64,000 nt of DNA from Candidatus Sulfuricurvum sp. RIFRC-1 (GCF_000310245.1 NC_020505.1:1584001-1648000); one strand, 5' to 3'. Numbered from the stretch's first letter, positions 14,997 through 24,787 are shown. A program made the numbers and translations. Notes: generated by a model from the letters alone, not told the origin.

Positions 14997-15560
14997 ATGC
15001 AAATTGGAACCGGAACATCGATCAACCCTTACAGCCAAAGTGCTCTGGGATTGAAAGAAAAAGAGAGTGAAGAGTTTAAAGAAAAAATCAAAAGTGGAGA
15101 GATTTCAGGTAAAACCCTCTCCCAAGCCTATCTTGTCGAATACAGCCTCAAAATTGAGAGTTATTCTTCGAATAATCTCCAAGCCCAAAGCGCTCCGTTT
15201 GATCTGAATAAAGTACGGGATATTTTAAGCTCCATCGATTTTGAAGCGATCGGTTATACCGGCAAACCGATCGCCGATATGAGCCCCGATGAAGCCAAAG
15301 AACTGGTGAGTGAAGAGGGTTATTTCGGGGTAACCAAAACATCAGAGCGTTTAGCGGATTTCGTTCTAAGTGGGGGCGGTGATGATTTGGAACGTTTGAA
15401 AGCAGGTCGGGAGGGAGTTATTCGCGGATTTAACGAGGCAGAAGAGATGTGGGGAGGAAAGCTTCCCGAGATCTCCTATGAAACCCTCGAAAAGACTCTC
15501 GCTAAAATTGATGAGAAGATTACTGCTCTGGGTGGAAATGTTCTCGATACTACCGCCTAA
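14997..15560 (+). CDS. conserved hypothetical protein (187 aa)
   Basis: Soluble protein of 187 residues without signal peptide, rich in Glu and Lys, starting MQIGTGTSINPYSQ behind AAAGGAG. The N-terminus up to residue 60 looks flexible; the rest is helical (IGYTGKPIADMSPDEAKELV, GFNEAEEMWGGKLPEISYET). Similar short proteins appear in other Campylobacterota with misleading component-of-hydrogenase names; I cannot confirm any function. It follows the MacB operon and ends in a clear terminator. Confidence 0.7.
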   Translation: MQIGTGTSINPYSQSALGLKEKESEEFKEKIKSGEISGKTLSQAYLVEYSLKIESYSSNNLQAQSAPFDLNKVRDILSSIDFEAIGYTGKPIADMSPDEAKELVSEEGYFGVTKTSERLADFVLSGGGDDLERLKAGREGVIRGFNEAEEMWGGKLPEISYETLEKTLAKIDEKITALGGNVLDTTA

Positions 15561-15563
15561 GCT

Positions 15564-15590
15564 AAAGGGATTAATCCCTTTTTATTTTCT
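15564..15590 (+). terminator. intrinsic terminator
   Basis: AAAGGGA-TTAA-TCCCTTT hairpin followed by TTATTTTC, four bases after the stop codon. It separates the plus-strand operon from the convergent mscL. Confidence 0.8.
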
Positions 15591-16028
15591 TTATTGAGCA
15601 CTACGACAATGAGGGCAAGTTTTAGCGGCAAGAGGAATTTCCATCGCGCATTCAGGACAAACTTTAGTGGTAGGAGCTACCGGCTCAGAAGCAGGTTCTG
15701 CGGCTTTGAGTTTGTTATATGCTTTCACCATCATGAACATGACCCATCCCAAAATCAAAAATGAGATCGTGTCGTTAATAAATACACCCAATTTGATTGC
15801 AGGAGCTCCCGCTGCATCCAAAGCTGCTAATGAAACATACTCTTTGCCATCCAATGCAATAAAGAGAGATGAAAAATCAACTCCTCCCATCAGCAATCCG
15901 ACCGGAGGCATAATAATATTGGCAACCAGTGACTTAACCACGGTTGCAAATGCCGCTCCAAAGATAAATCCGACTGCCATATCTACAACATTTCCGGTGA
16001 GGAGAAACTGTTTAAACTCTTTGAACAT
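15591..16028 (-). CDS. mscL: large-conductance mechanosensitive channel MscL
   Basis: Inner-membrane channel of 145 residues that opens under membrane tension to release solutes during osmotic downshock. The family core FLLTGNVVDMAVGFIFGAAF forms TM1, and ISFLILGWVMFMMVKAYNKL forms TM2. After the usual cytoplasmic helix there is a zinc-ribbon tail (CPECAMEIP and CPHC). The start at 16028 is chosen for its AAGGAG site and MFKEFKQF; the open frame upstream has no family similarity. The gene is monocistronic. Confidence 0.95.
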   Translation of the reverse strand: MFKEFKQFLLTGNVVDMAVGFIFGAAFATVVKSLVANIIMPPVGLLMGGVDFSSLFIALDGKEYVSLAALDAAGAPAIKLGVFINDTISFLILGWVMFMMVKAYNKLKAAEPASEPVAPTTKVCPECAMEIPLAAKTCPHCRSAQ

Positions 16029-16232
16029 GGGAAACTCCTTTTGCATATTTTGAAAGATTCTAACATAGAAATGTTTGTGAAACATGTGCTTTGCACCTAT
16101 CAATACGTTCCAATTCCCTACACTTCAACAAAAAAATTCCAAATGTTTGTCTCAATCAATCCATTGTTTACATTTTTTGGGAATGATAGATTATGAATTT
16201 ATTTTCTATCCCGATACAAGTTACCTAAGCCT

Positions 16233-17063
16233 ATGATATATCGATATTTAACTCTTATATGTTTACTTCTCACCCTATCTTCACACGCAGAAATCGATAA
16301 AAACGGACTTGATAAACTCAATGTCGAAGCACTGCTGGTCAAAGAGCTCACATCCGGTGAAGTGATTTATTCCAAAGAAGCCCTCAAGGAGGTCAAACCG
16401 GCCAGTCTTACCAAGATTATGACTGCTATGCTGGCGATTGAACAGGGGAATTTGGATCGTCCGGTGACGATCACCGCAGAGATGATAGCCGTCGAACCGA
16501 CCAAAGCGGGCTACAAAGAGGGAGAGGTTATTCGTCTCGAAGATCTGATCAAAGCAGCCATGATCAAATCCGATAACGATGCGGCAATGGCGATTGCGAT
16601 CAGCGTGGGGGGAGATCTAAATACGTTTGTCCAGATGATGAACCTCAAAGCTGCTCAAATCGGTATGGACAATACTTTTTTCACCAATCCTTGCGGCTTT
16701 GATATCGCTAACCACCATTCAACCCCGATAGACCTTCTGCACCTTGCAGAATATGCCATTCAAAACTCTCTTTTTAACGATATCACCCGACAGAATCAAC
16801 ATATTTATTACTCACTCAATACGAATCGTAAATTTGTTGCCAAAACCCATAACTATCTTTTGAATCGCTACGAATATGCGGTAGGAGTTAAAACCGGTTA
16901 CACCTCTAAAGCAGGCCCTTGTCTCATCGCACGTGCCAAAAAAGAGGGGAATGACTGCCTAATCGTGATGCTCAACTCGAAAGAAAATCGCTGGAGTGTA
17001 GCTCAACAGATTTTTGAACAAGTGTTTTTATTACCTGTCATCGAATATTGGGAAGAGGTATAG
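16233..17063 (+). CDS. D-alanyl-D-alanine carboxypeptidase (PBP5/6 family)
   Basis: Periplasmic enzyme of 276 residues that trims the terminal D-Ala of peptidoglycan pentapeptides. A signal peptide (LICLLLTLSSHAE) precedes the three penicilloyl-serine transferase motifs: S58-L-T-K, S113-D-N and K220-T-G. It is shorter than E. coli PBP5 and lacks the C-terminal beta domain and amphipathic anchor, so it is probably soluble or loosely bound. The ribosome site is weak. A membrane protein and an ABC-F gene follow closely on the same strand. Confidence 0.92.
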   Translation: MIYRYLTLICLLLTLSSHAEIDKNGLDKLNVEALLVKELTSGEVIYSKEALKEVKPASLTKIMTAMLAIEQGNLDRPVTITAEMIAVEPTKAGYKEGEVIRLEDLIKAAMIKSDNDAAMAIAISVGGDLNTFVQMMNLKAAQIGMDNTFFTNPCGFDIANHHSTPIDLLHLAEYAIQNSLFNDITRQNQHIYYSLNTNRKFVAKTHNYLLNRYEYAVGVKTGYTSKAGPCLIARAKKEGNDCLIVMLNSKENRWSVAQQIFEQVFLLPVIEYWEEV

Positions 17064-17089
17064 ACAGATAGCATGATATAATTCGCAAC

Positions 17090-17407
17090 ATGAATAGCGA
17101 ACACCCCATCTTCCACATTGACCCAACCCCTACCTTGCCGACACGCCAATGCCGATTTATGGCTCGTGTTATGGGGTACTCACTTAGCTACGGTCACTAC
17201 GCTATCGCTTTGCTGATATGGTGGAAAAGTGATTGGTTTATCGCCATTGGAGCTTTATTGCTTGGGTTTATTGTTTTCGGGATCATCCGATCCAAACTCC
17301 GAAATGACTCAATTCCCCCCGCTCAACGCGAAACACCTTACAATGACTATGCAATCGCAACATGGTATTTATCGCGTATAACCTGCTTCACACTTCCAAA
17401 GGAATAA
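17090..17407 (+). CDS. small membrane protein, unknown (105 aa)
   Basis: Protein of 105 residues with two adjacent hydrophobic segments in the middle (YGHYAIALLIWW, DWFIAIGALLLGFIVFGII) and polar ends. No family is recognised. It lies 26 bases after the carboxypeptidase gene and 6 before the ABC-F gene, so it is probably co-transcribed. The ATG at 17090 is the only good in-frame start. Confidence 0.65.
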   Translation: MNSEHPIFHIDPTPTLPTRQCRFMARVMGYSLSYGHYAIALLIWWKSDWFIAIGALLLGFIVFGIIRSKLRNDSIPPAQRETPYNDYAIATWYLSRITCFTLPKE

Positions 17408-17413
17408 ATAAAT

Positions 17414-19372
17414 ATGGCATTAGTCGACCTCCTGAATGTTAGCAAACACTACGAAGCCCAAAAAATTTTAGAGAATATCAACTTCCACATCGATGAGGGT
17501 GAGAGGGTCGTTATCGTCGGAAAAAATGGAAGCGGCAAATCGACGCTGATGAAAATCGTCCACGGATCACTCGATACCGATGCGGGTGAGCGGATAAACC
17601 GCCAAGGGATTGAGATCAAAATGCTCTCCCAAGTGCCGAAGTTTGATCCAAGCCACAACGTCCGCGAAGCGATCGAAGCGGGGCTGGGAGAGCTCAAAGC
17701 GGCACGGGTGCGTTTCGATGAGATTTCCACCCTCCTCTCTATGGAATTCGATAATGAAACGCTCCTTCAAGAGCAATCACACCTCACCACCTTTCTCGAT
17801 CATCACAATGCGTGGAATCTCGATGATAAGATCGAGCGGATTATGCACCACTTTATGCTCAAAGAGTATGAGACAAAAAATGTTGAACTCCTTAGCGGAG
17901 GGGAGCAGCGCCGTGTTGCCCTTGCCTCATTGTTACTGCTCAAGCCCGATATTCTCCTCCTTGATGAGCCGACCAACCATCTCGATGTCTACATGGTGGA
18001 ATTTCTCGAAGAGTTGATCCTCAAAGAGAAATTCACCCTCCTTTTCATCTCGCATGACCGTTACTTTATCGATCAGGTAGCGACGAAAACCATCGAAGTG
18101 GAAGATTGCACCCTGAGGGAGTTTAGCGGCGGCTACAGTAACTATTTGGAGCAAAAACAAGAGTTATTGCGCACCATGGCGCAACAGCACGACAACCTCC
18201 TCAAGCTTCTCAAATCTGAGAACGAATGGCTTCGCCGTGGGGTCAAAGCACGATTAAAACGGAATGAAGGACGAAAACAGCGGGTATTACAACTGCGTGA
18301 AGATGCCAAAAATAACCCAAGCCGTATCCGAAAAATGAAACTGGAGTTGGAGCGCGAAGCGAAACACTTTAATCGTGGAGAGGGAGTCAATCGCCAAAAA
18401 ATGCTCTTTGAAGTCGAGCATCTCGGACTCACGTTAGGCAATAAACTCCTTATCAAAGACTTCTCCACCCGAATCCTCCAAAAAGACGTTATTGCCGTCG
18501 TAGGCCCTAACGGAAGTGGTAAATCGACACTTCTCAAGGCACTCCTAGGACGTCTAAAACCGACATCAGGGATTATTAAACAAGGAGAGCTAACGATCGG
18601 TTATTTCGATCAGCACCGTGAAATGCTCGATGATAATCTCAACCTCATCGAAACCTTTTGTCCCCATGGAGGCGATCGTGTCGATGCGCAGGGGCAGGAT
18701 TATCATGTGTACGGCTATCTAAAAAACTTCCTCTTCCCGCGAGAGTTTCTCGATAAAAAAGTGGGAGTTCTCAGCGGCGGAGAAAAAAACCGTGTTGCCC
18801 TCGCCCTGCTGTTTACGAAAAAAGTGGACATTCTCATTCTCGATGAGCCGACCAACGACCTTGATATCCCCACTATCAATATCCTCGAAGAGAAGCTCCA
18901 AAACTTCCCCGGAGCCGTTATCCTTGTCAGCCACGATAGATATTTCGTCGATAAAATCGCCAAAAAGCTCTTCATCTTCAAAGGAGACGGAACCATCGAA
19001 GAGAGCTACAAGCCTTACAGCGAATACCTCGAAGATGAAAAAGAACTCAACGAAATAGATGCGATGGAGGCCGAGTTTTCCAAGTCTTTAACACCAACAG
19101 CTGTAATGCAGAGCGAAAAGCCGAAAGTATTCAAACTCACCTTTAACGAACAGCGTGCCCTCTCAACACTCCCACTTGAGATCGAAGCGCTTGAAGCCAA
19201 GATTGATGAACTAAACGCCTCTCTCGCCGATCCAAAAAAATACGAGAAAATCGGAATCAGTGTTTTGGCAGAAGAATTGGAAAAAACAAAAGCGATCTAT
19301 GAAGAAAAAGTGGATGAACTCTTAACGATTGAAGAAAAAGCAGAAGAGATCGAAGCACTCAAAAACAGCTAG
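17414..19372 (+). CDS. ABC-F family ATPase
   Basis: Soluble protein of 652 residues with two ABC domains and no membrane segments. Walker A motifs are GKNGSGKST and GPNGSGKST; signatures are LLSGGEQRRVAL and VLSGGEKNRVAL; both Walker B motifs read LLDEPTNHLD / ILDEPTNDLD. The charged linker between domains (about 240-320) is the P-site tRNA interaction motif region, and a C-terminal coiled coil follows residue 560. ABC-F proteins act on the ribosome, relieving stalls or modulating translation. The Uup/YheS branch is likeliest; exact role open. Confidence 0.92.
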   Translation: MALVDLLNVSKHYEAQKILENINFHIDEGERVVIVGKNGSGKSTLMKIVHGSLDTDAGERINRQGIEIKMLSQVPKFDPSHNVREAIEAGLGELKAARVRFDEISTLLSMEFDNETLLQEQSHLTTFLDHHNAWNLDDKIERIMHHFMLKEYETKNVELLSGGEQRRVALASLLLLKPDILLLDEPTNHLDVYMVEFLEELILKEKFTLLFISHDRYFIDQVATKTIEVEDCTLREFSGGYSNYLEQKQELLRTMAQQHDNLLKLLKSENEWLRRGVKARLKRNEGRKQRVLQLREDAKNNPSRIRKMKLELEREAKHFNRGEGVNRQKMLFEVEHLGLTLGNKLLIKDFSTRILQKDVIAVVGPNGSGKSTLLKALLGRLKPTSGIIKQGELTIGYFDQHREMLDDNLNLIETFCPHGGDRVDAQGQDYHVYGYLKNFLFPREFLDKKVGVLSGGEKNRVALALLFTKKVDILILDEPTNDLDIPTINILEEKLQNFPGAVILVSHDRYFVDKIAKKLFIFKGDGTIEESYKPYSEYLEDEKELNEIDAMEAEFSKSLTPTAVMQSEKPKVFKLTFNEQRALSTLPLEIEALEAKIDELNASLADPKKYEKIGISVLAEELEKTKAIYEEKVDELLTIEEKAEEIEALKNS

Positions 19373-19403
19373 TTAAGTACTTCTTTTTAATGTAAGGAAA
19401 GGA

Positions 19404-19841
19404 TTAATACCTTCCTTTACCTTTTCCCATGCCTGAGCCCATTGTGCTATTTTGGTCTTGTTGCATCCCCTGCATCATACCTTTTCCTTTGCTCTTTCCT
19501 GAACCCATCATTCCTCCGCTTTCATCCATCCCTTTTTGTTTTCCCTGCATCATCCCCTGACCTTGACCGTAACCCATCCCTTTTTCCTGCTTACCCATCT
19601 CTTGTGAGACTTTTTCGGGAGCATTACCCTGCATCATCCCTTGACCTTGACCGTAACCCATCCCTTTTTCTTGCTTACCCATCTCTTGTGAAACTTTTTC
19701 AGGGGCATTCATCATCTTCTCTTTCCCATGCATCATCCCGTGATTCATTTGACCTTTTTGATTCTGCATCATTGCCGGTTCTGCAAAAACAAAAGTAGAG
19801 AGTAACGCCGTAGCCGACAACACACTTAGTAATACTTTCAT
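19404..19841 (-). CDS. secreted Met/Gly/Gln-rich repeat protein
   Basis: Exported protein of 145 residues: signal peptide MKVLLSVLSATALLSTFVFA, then a low-complexity chain rich in Met, Gly, Gln and Lys (MNHGMMHGKEKMM, GMGYGQGQGMMQG). A 28-residue unit is repeated in tandem with no amino-acid change apart from its borders. Methionine clusters of this kind bind Cu(I) or Ag(I) in periplasmic proteins, so metal binding is a fair guess. The start at 19841 has AAGGAG. No homologous family is recognised. Confidence 0.7.
   Translation of the reverse strand: MKVLLSVLSATALLSTFVFAEPAMMQNQKGQMNHGMMHGKEKMMNAPEKVSQEMGKQEKGMGYGQGQGMMQGNAPEKVSQEMGKQEKGMGYGQGQGMMQGKQKGMDESGGMMGSGKSKGKGMMQGMQQDQNSTMGSGMGKGKGRY
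19543..19710. repeat. 84-bp tandem duplication in coding sequence
   Basis: Two copies, 19543-19626 and 19627-19710, differ at only a few, mostly silent, positions. The period of 84 is 28 codons, so the frame is kept. Confidence 0.9.
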
Positions 19842-19932
19842 GAGATACTCCTTGAATAATTTCAACTATTGTAATGCAAAATTGTTAAAAGTGTATTAAT
19901 TAAGTTTGACTCCTATTAAAAATATGTATCAC

Positions 19933-21033
19933 TTATTCGATATTCTTCGGAAAATTTAGCCGAAAACATGCCCCCGCTTCGTTTTGAATCAGCTTAACCG
20001 ATCCGCCAAACTGTTCACTCAGGATTTTACGGGCAAAATAAAGCCCATATCCATGACCGTCATTTCTCTTTGTACTTATACCTGCTTCAAAAATCATCCT
20101 TGCCTGTTCATGTGTCATCCCATCACCGTTGTCGTGGATATCAACACTCACAACCTCCCCGTCTTCCCATCCGCTTAGCGTGATTTTCTTGTCGATCCGA
20201 TCTGATTTTTCAAGAGCTTCAATCGCATTTTCTATAAATACCGAATAAAGGTGAAGCAACCGACTACTGGGTACTTTGGTATCGATTGTCATCTCTCCGG
20301 AAAGATCAATCTCAAGCGTGATATTGGCAGTATTTAAATGAGGTTCCAAAAGACGTTTTACCTCTTCAACAGAGATTTTCACATTTACAACTCCGGCTTT
20401 ATCACTGTGAAAGTGATACAAACTCTCTAAACTGTGGGAAAGATGCTCCAAAATTTCTTCACTCCGCCCCAATTCATCATCAATGCATTCGCACGATTGT
20501 TCTACCAATCTGCGACGCATTCGAAGCAAATAAGTGGAGAGAGTATGTAAAGGACGGCGCCACTGATGGGCGACAAAAGCGACCATCTCTCCGATTTGTG
20601 CCATACGTGCTTGTTGCAAAAACAATTTATCTTGTAAAGCTTTTTCGTCTTCAAGCTTTTTACGTTCCGTAATATCGGTACCGGTAACAACGACACCGAT
20701 AATGTTATCCTCATCATAAACCGGATGATAGCGCACCAGTAAATAAACTCTCTTTGCATGAGCAAAAGTAAACCATGATTCGTAACTGACTTCTTCTCCC
20801 GCTAATGCTCGATCCAGATAGGGCTTGATTACATTATAAAAGACCTCTTTTCCCAATACTTCTTCTACATGGTGCCCTACAATCTCGCAATAAGCGCGGT
20901 TAAGGGCTTTCACATATATTTTATTGACAGCACGATAAATATAATGTATATCCACAAAGGAAAGCCTGTTGTCCGTTTGATCGACGAGATTAAACAGATG
21001 CGTTTTAGAGGTATATTCGGTAAATTGGTTCAT
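19933..21033 (-). CDS. PAS-domain sensor histidine kinase
   Basis: Cytoplasmic kinase of 366 residues without membrane segments. A PAS domain covers about residues 15-125 (ending GVVVTGTDITERKKLE), then a coiled coil, a dimerisation domain with the phospho-acceptor in AHQWRRPLHTL, and a HATPase domain with the N box FIENAIEAL and G boxes DNGDGM and GYGLYF. It probably phosphorylates the response regulator encoded immediately upstream, with which it overlaps by four bases. The signal sensed by the PAS domain is unknown. Confidence 0.9.
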   Translation of the reverse strand: MNQFTEYTSKTHLFNLVDQTDNRLSFVDIHYIYRAVNKIYVKALNRAYCEIVGHHVEEVLGKEVFYNVIKPYLDRALAGEEVSYESWFTFAHAKRVYLLVRYHPVYDEDNIIGVVVTGTDITERKKLEDEKALQDKLFLQQARMAQIGEMVAFVAHQWRRPLHTLSTYLLRMRRRLVEQSCECIDDELGRSEEILEHLSHSLESLYHFHSDKAGVVNVKISVEEVKRLLEPHLNTANITLEIDLSGEMTIDTKVPSSRLLHLYSVFIENAIEALEKSDRIDKKITLSGWEDGEVVSVDIHDNGDGMTHEQARMIFEAGISTKRNDGHGYGLYFARKILSEQFGGSVKLIQNEAGACFRLNFPKNIE

Positions 21034-21704
21034 GAAAGACGGTATCCTAATTTCGGTGTTGATTGGATATTGAGACCGACAACTTTTTTACGCAGATTAC
21101 TCACAACAATTTTAAGGGCATTACGACTTATCTCCTGCGAACCATAGAGTGTATACTCTATCTCTTCATAACTGACAATCTTTCCTCGATGTTTGAGTAA
21201 AAGCTCCATTAATGAAATCTCCAAATGAGACAATCGTAACATTTTTCCATTTTGGAAAATGGCTTTGCTTTGAAAGTCATAATGTATATTTTCACTAATA
21301 TCAATATTTTTTAAAATTTTATCTTTCTTGTGACGTTCCAATATTTGGAGCAATTGATCCAATTTCTTCAATGTAATAGGCTTAAGTAAATAGTCTTCAA
21401 GCTTCAAAGGAATAGCACCAAGAAGATAGTGTTGATGGGAATAAGAGCTTAATACAACAATAGGTATTTCCGAGTTATCGGCACGAATACGGCGGATGAA
21501 CTCCAGTCCATCCATTTTTGGCATTTCGATATCAGTTAAAATAATATCCGGAGTTTTTTCCTGATACTTTTTCCACCCTTCCACTCCATCATACGCACTA
21601 ATCACTTCACGAAATTTAGATTCTAATAAATATGATATATTGTCATTGCTTTCTATATCGTCTTCAACAACCAAGATTTTTTTATCACTATTTCTAATAT
21701 ACAT
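21030..21704 (-). CDS. OmpR-family response regulator
   Basis: Transcription factor of 224 residues. The receiver domain has the acidic pair in VVEDD, the phospho-accepting Asp in DIILTDIEMPKMDG, and the Ser/Thr and Lys sites (VVLSSYS, LLKPI). The C-terminal winged helix (SLMELLLKHRGKIVSYEEIE, NLRKKV, LGYRL) binds DNA. First gene of the two-component operon. Targets are not visible from the sequence. Confidence 0.9.
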   Translation of the reverse strand: MYIRNSDKKILVVEDDIESNDNISYLLESKFREVISAYDGVEGWKKYQEKTPDIILTDIEMPKMDGLEFIRRIRADNSEIPIVVLSSYSHQHYLLGAIPLKLEDYLLKPITLKKLDQLLQILERHKKDKILKNIDISENIHYDFQSKAIFQNGKMLRLSHLEISLMELLLKHRGKIVSYEEIEYTLYGSQEISRNALKIVVSNLRKKVVGLNIQSTPKLGYRLS

Positions 21705-21816
21705 GATTCTCTTTATGAATTAATTTTCCTTATTTTAACCCAAAATAAGTTTAACGAAACCTTTTGCAAACCTAAAAATATTATTATAAGTTACAAATTG
21801 GAAATGAAGGAGTTGA

Positions 21817-22299
21817 ATGCAAGAACTTACTTTTGGTGAACATGAGATTATTGTCTCTAAAACCGATACCCATGGAAAAATAATCTACGGTAACGAACTT
21901 TTTTTACGCCTTGCCGGTTACGAAGAACATGAGATCATCGGTGCACCACATAACATTGTCCGTCATCCGGATATGCCGAAACTAATCTTTAAACATTTAT
22001 GGGATACGATCAGATCGGGTCGTGAAGTTAATGCCTACGTTATTAACCAAGCCAAAAACGGTGACTTCTATTGGGTGTATGCAAACATTACCCCTTCCTT
22101 GGACAAAACTGGCAGAGTAGCGGGATATTATTCCGTCCGCCGAAAACCTTCCCAAAAAGCACTCGCACACGTCAAACCGCTCTATCAGCGACTCATAAAT
22201 GCCGAACGCTCAGGCGGAGTCACACAATCACAAAAGATACTGGATGAGTTACTAAAAAATTTCGGAGGCCGCTATGACAAATTCATCCTATCTCTCTAA
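21817..22299 (+). CDS. PAS-domain energy-taxis protein (CetB-like)
   Basis: Single PAS-domain protein of 160 residues, resembling Campylobacter CetB and the Aer sensory domain: [40 protein letters not shown] and [13 protein letters not shown]. Members bind FAD and report the redox state of the respiratory chain. It overlaps the following receptor gene by 26 bases, and together they match the split CetA/CetB system, in which the PAS protein signals to a membrane transducer. Confidence 0.85.
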   Translation: MQELTFGEHEIIVSKTDTHGKIIYGNELFLRLAGYEEHEIIGAPHNIVRHPDMPKLIFKHLWDTIRSGREVNAYVINQAKNGDFYWVYANITPSLDKTGRVAGYYSVRRKPSQKALAHVKPLYQRLINAERSGGVTQSQKILDELLKNFGGRYDKFILSL

Positions 22300-23701
22300 A
22301 CTGCAACTTATCGCATCTCTATTTTTAGGGTTATTCGCATTCGGATACGGCATTAAATTTTTTGTTGACGGATTCAGCTTGGTTGATACAATCTTACTTA
22401 TTGTCTATATCACTATTGCATTTCTGTTCAACGCTCAACTCAAAGGACTAAGAGTTCATCTGCGAAAATCTCTTAATGTTTTAGAAGATGCGGTAGAAGG
22501 AAATTTTGAAGCGCGGGCCACCAATATCGTCGATCACGGAGAGGCAGGAAGAATCTGTCACGGTGTCAATAACTTAATCGATCAGATGGAAACCTTTATG
22601 AGGGAGATGCGGGCCTCAGTCGATTACGCATCCAATAACGAGTATTTCAGAAAATTTAATACACAAGGGATCAATCCCATTTTAGCGTATGCCGGCGATA
22701 AAATAAATGCCAGTATCATGTCCATGCAGGAAAATTTCCATCATCAACTACGCACCGAGCTCAATGCGGACTTGGCAACCATCAACAAAAATAACGAACA
22801 ATTGATCGGTCTCCAAAAAAGTTTTATGAACAATACATCGAAACTCGAAATAATATCAACCAATGTTAAAGAAGCAGCATCTATGTCGATAGAACGCGCC
22901 GACGATGCTGAAAAAGTCGGAAACAAACTCGAAGGGTTGAATATTCTCATTGATCAAAATGCCACCTCTACTGCCCTGCTTGAAGACCGTTCCAAAGAGA
23001 TCACCGCGATTATTAACCTGATCAGCGATATATCCGACCAAACTAATCTCTTAGCCCTTAATGCCGCAATCGAAGCAGCACGTGCCGGAGAACACGGACG
23101 CGGTTTCGCTGTAGTTGCCGATGAAGTACGTAAACTTGCGGAAAGTACCCAAAAAGCAACAGGTGAGATCCGCGCTACTGTACAAGTTCTTCAACAAGAA
23201 AGTATAGAAAATACCGCTAACTCCGTCGAAATGCGTCATGTAGTCGGTGATTTTACAGCCCTTATGCGTACGTTCCAAGATAGTATGAATCATTTACGCC
23301 ATAGTACTGAAGTGATCGATAATGAACTCTCCGGTATTCAAGACCGTATTTTCATCAACCTCATAATGATCGATCATATCGTCTTCAAAACCAATGCCTA
23401 TACATCGATCAATTTAGGAAAAAAAGTTTCTGAATTCGGAACACATACCCACTGCCGATTGGGCAAATGGTATGTGGACGAAGGTAAAAAACGCTTTGGT
23501 AATACTCCTAGTTATGCAAAAATGGACAAACCGCACGCAATAGTGCATGATAATGTGATGGAATCTATGAAATGTCTTGAAGGGGAAGATACCTGTGTCG
23601 TAAACCGCGATCTTATCTTAAACGACTTTAAAGCGATGGAAATAGCGAGCAGCGAGCTTTTCGGCCTTGCTGAAGCAATGATTGAAGAAAATCACCGATG
23701 A
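22274..23701 (+). CDS. methyl-accepting chemotaxis protein with CZB domain (CetA-like)
   Basis: Transducer of 475 residues. Two N-terminal membrane helices in a hairpin with almost no periplasmic loop ([30 protein letters not shown]) resemble CetA. A HAMP-like region precedes the signalling domain with its hairpin tip [20 protein letters not shown] and [13 protein letters not shown]. The last 110 residues form a zinc-binding CZB domain (HCRLGKWY plus downstream His residues in [10 protein letters not shown]). CZB domains sense zinc or hypochlorous acid. Partner is the CetB-like protein encoded just before. Confidence 0.9.
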   Translation: MTNSSYLSKLQLIASLFLGLFAFGYGIKFFVDGFSLVDTILLIVYITIAFLFNAQLKGLRVHLRKSLNVLEDAVEGNFEARATNIVDHGEAGRICHGVNNLIDQMETFMREMRASVDYASNNEYFRKFNTQGINPILAYAGDKINASIMSMQENFHHQLRTELNADLATINKNNEQLIGLQKSFMNNTSKLEIISTNVKEAASMSIERADDAEKVGNKLEGLNILIDQNATSTALLEDRSKEITAIINLISDISDQTNLLALNAAIEAARAGEHGRGFAVVADEVRKLAESTQKATGEIRATVQVLQQESIENTANSVEMRHVVGDFTALMRTFQDSMNHLRHSTEVIDNELSGIQDRIFINLIMIDHIVFKTNAYTSINLGKKVSEFGTHTHCRLGKWYVDEGKKRFGNTPSYAKMDKPHAIVHDNVMESMKCLEGEDTCVVNRDLILNDFKAMEIASSELFGLAEAMIEENHR

Positions 23702-23722
23702 AACCTCCAGTGGAGGAGGTTT
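23701..23722. terminator. hairpin between convergent genes
   Basis: AAACCTCC-AGTGGA-GGAGGTTT, 8-bp stem beginning at the last base of the receptor stop codon and reaching the stop of the convergent gene. Could act in both directions; U-tracts are short. Confidence 0.4.
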
Positions 23723-24779
23723 AATCCGCCTCTACCGTAATCTTAAATTTATCCGCCATATATTTTTCAGCTTCTTGTTCACTCATTGTCGAGGATTGCT
23801 GCAATGCATTTTGGATTCGAACCATCGTTAAATCGTTTTTATTTTTGCCTTCGAGTACAATCGTATCGGTCTCACCTTTGAGCATTTTAACCATTGCTCG
23901 AATAAGCTCTTTCTCAACAACTCCTGGAGTCATCGGCAAATCGGCTTCAAAGCGTTTTGCAATAGCATTATTGATAGCAATTGACGCTTTTTTACGGTCA
24001 TTTATATCGTGCGAAGAGAGAGCAAACTCTTTGAGAAAAATCCCTTTTTCTTCCTCTTTCAAGGTATCAATAAAACTTTTAACCGATTCATATGTGACAT
24101 CCGCAATAGCGCGATTTTCGATACTGAGAGAAAACTCGTCCAAGATCATAGAATCAGGTGCACTGCTCGAAATTTCCCGTGCACTCATCGAAAATTCTAA
24201 CGGCATAATGGCATTATCAATACGGAACTGTTCGATTTCGAGATGCTTTAAATGCATCTGTGTCCCCTCAACTTCCCCTTTGAATGCAAGATTGATCGAA
24301 CTGAGTTTGCTGAGGGTATTTTGCTGAAATGCATCACTCACATTTTGAGCAATCATTTGTGCGATAATCGGTTTGGGAAGTGCCACTTTATCGGCTTCGA
24401 TATCGATTGAAGCTTTCACACTCTCCCCTTTTGAAAATGCTTTAAACTCCGATAATGATTCCACATCACCTAAACGAAGTGATCCGATGGAGAGCTGTTC
24501 TTGTCCCAACATAGAGAACTTAAGGGCTTCGATTTCACAATCCGTTGTAATAATCCCGCTGCAATCGATACCATCGTATTTCATCTCTCCACCCATCAAA
24601 ACAAGGGTATTTTGATATTCGCTCAGTGATTTGGCCAGTTCTTCTTTGACCTTCTCATTTTTATAATGACTCAATGCACTTACACCAACAACGACTATCG
24701 CCGCAGCGACCGAGAGATGGATTTTATATTTTTTATAAAATGGTTCGTTACTATTCTCTACACTTAATTCTTCGTTCAC
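23721..24779 (-). CDS. membrane-anchored protein, unknown (352 aa)
   Basis: Protein of 352 residues with one N-terminal membrane helix (IHLSVAAAIVVVGVSALSHY) and a large domain, presumably periplasmic, with a CSGIITTDCE Cys pair that may form a disulfide. The remainder alternates beta-like stretches with Ser- and Glu-rich helices and has no motif I recognise; DUF945-like organisation is possible. It is the last gene of a long minus-strand cluster, eight bases after the Dabb-domain gene. Confidence 0.6.
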   Translation of the reverse strand: MNEELSVENSNEPFYKKYKIHLSVAAAIVVVGVSALSHYKNEKVKEELAKSLSEYQNTLVLMGGEMKYDGIDCSGIITTDCEIEALKFSMLGQEQLSIGSLRLGDVESLSEFKAFSKGESVKASIDIEADKVALPKPIIAQMIAQNVSDAFQQNTLSKLSSINLAFKGEVEGTQMHLKHLEIEQFRIDNAIMPLEFSMSAREISSSAPDSMILDEFSLSIENRAIADVTYESVKSFIDTLKEEEKGIFLKEFALSSHDINDRKKASIAINNAIAKRFEADLPMTPGVVEKELIRAMVKMLKGETDTIVLEGKNKNDLTMVRIQNALQQSSTMSEQEAEKYMADKFKITVEAD

Positions 24780-24787
24780 AAATTTCC

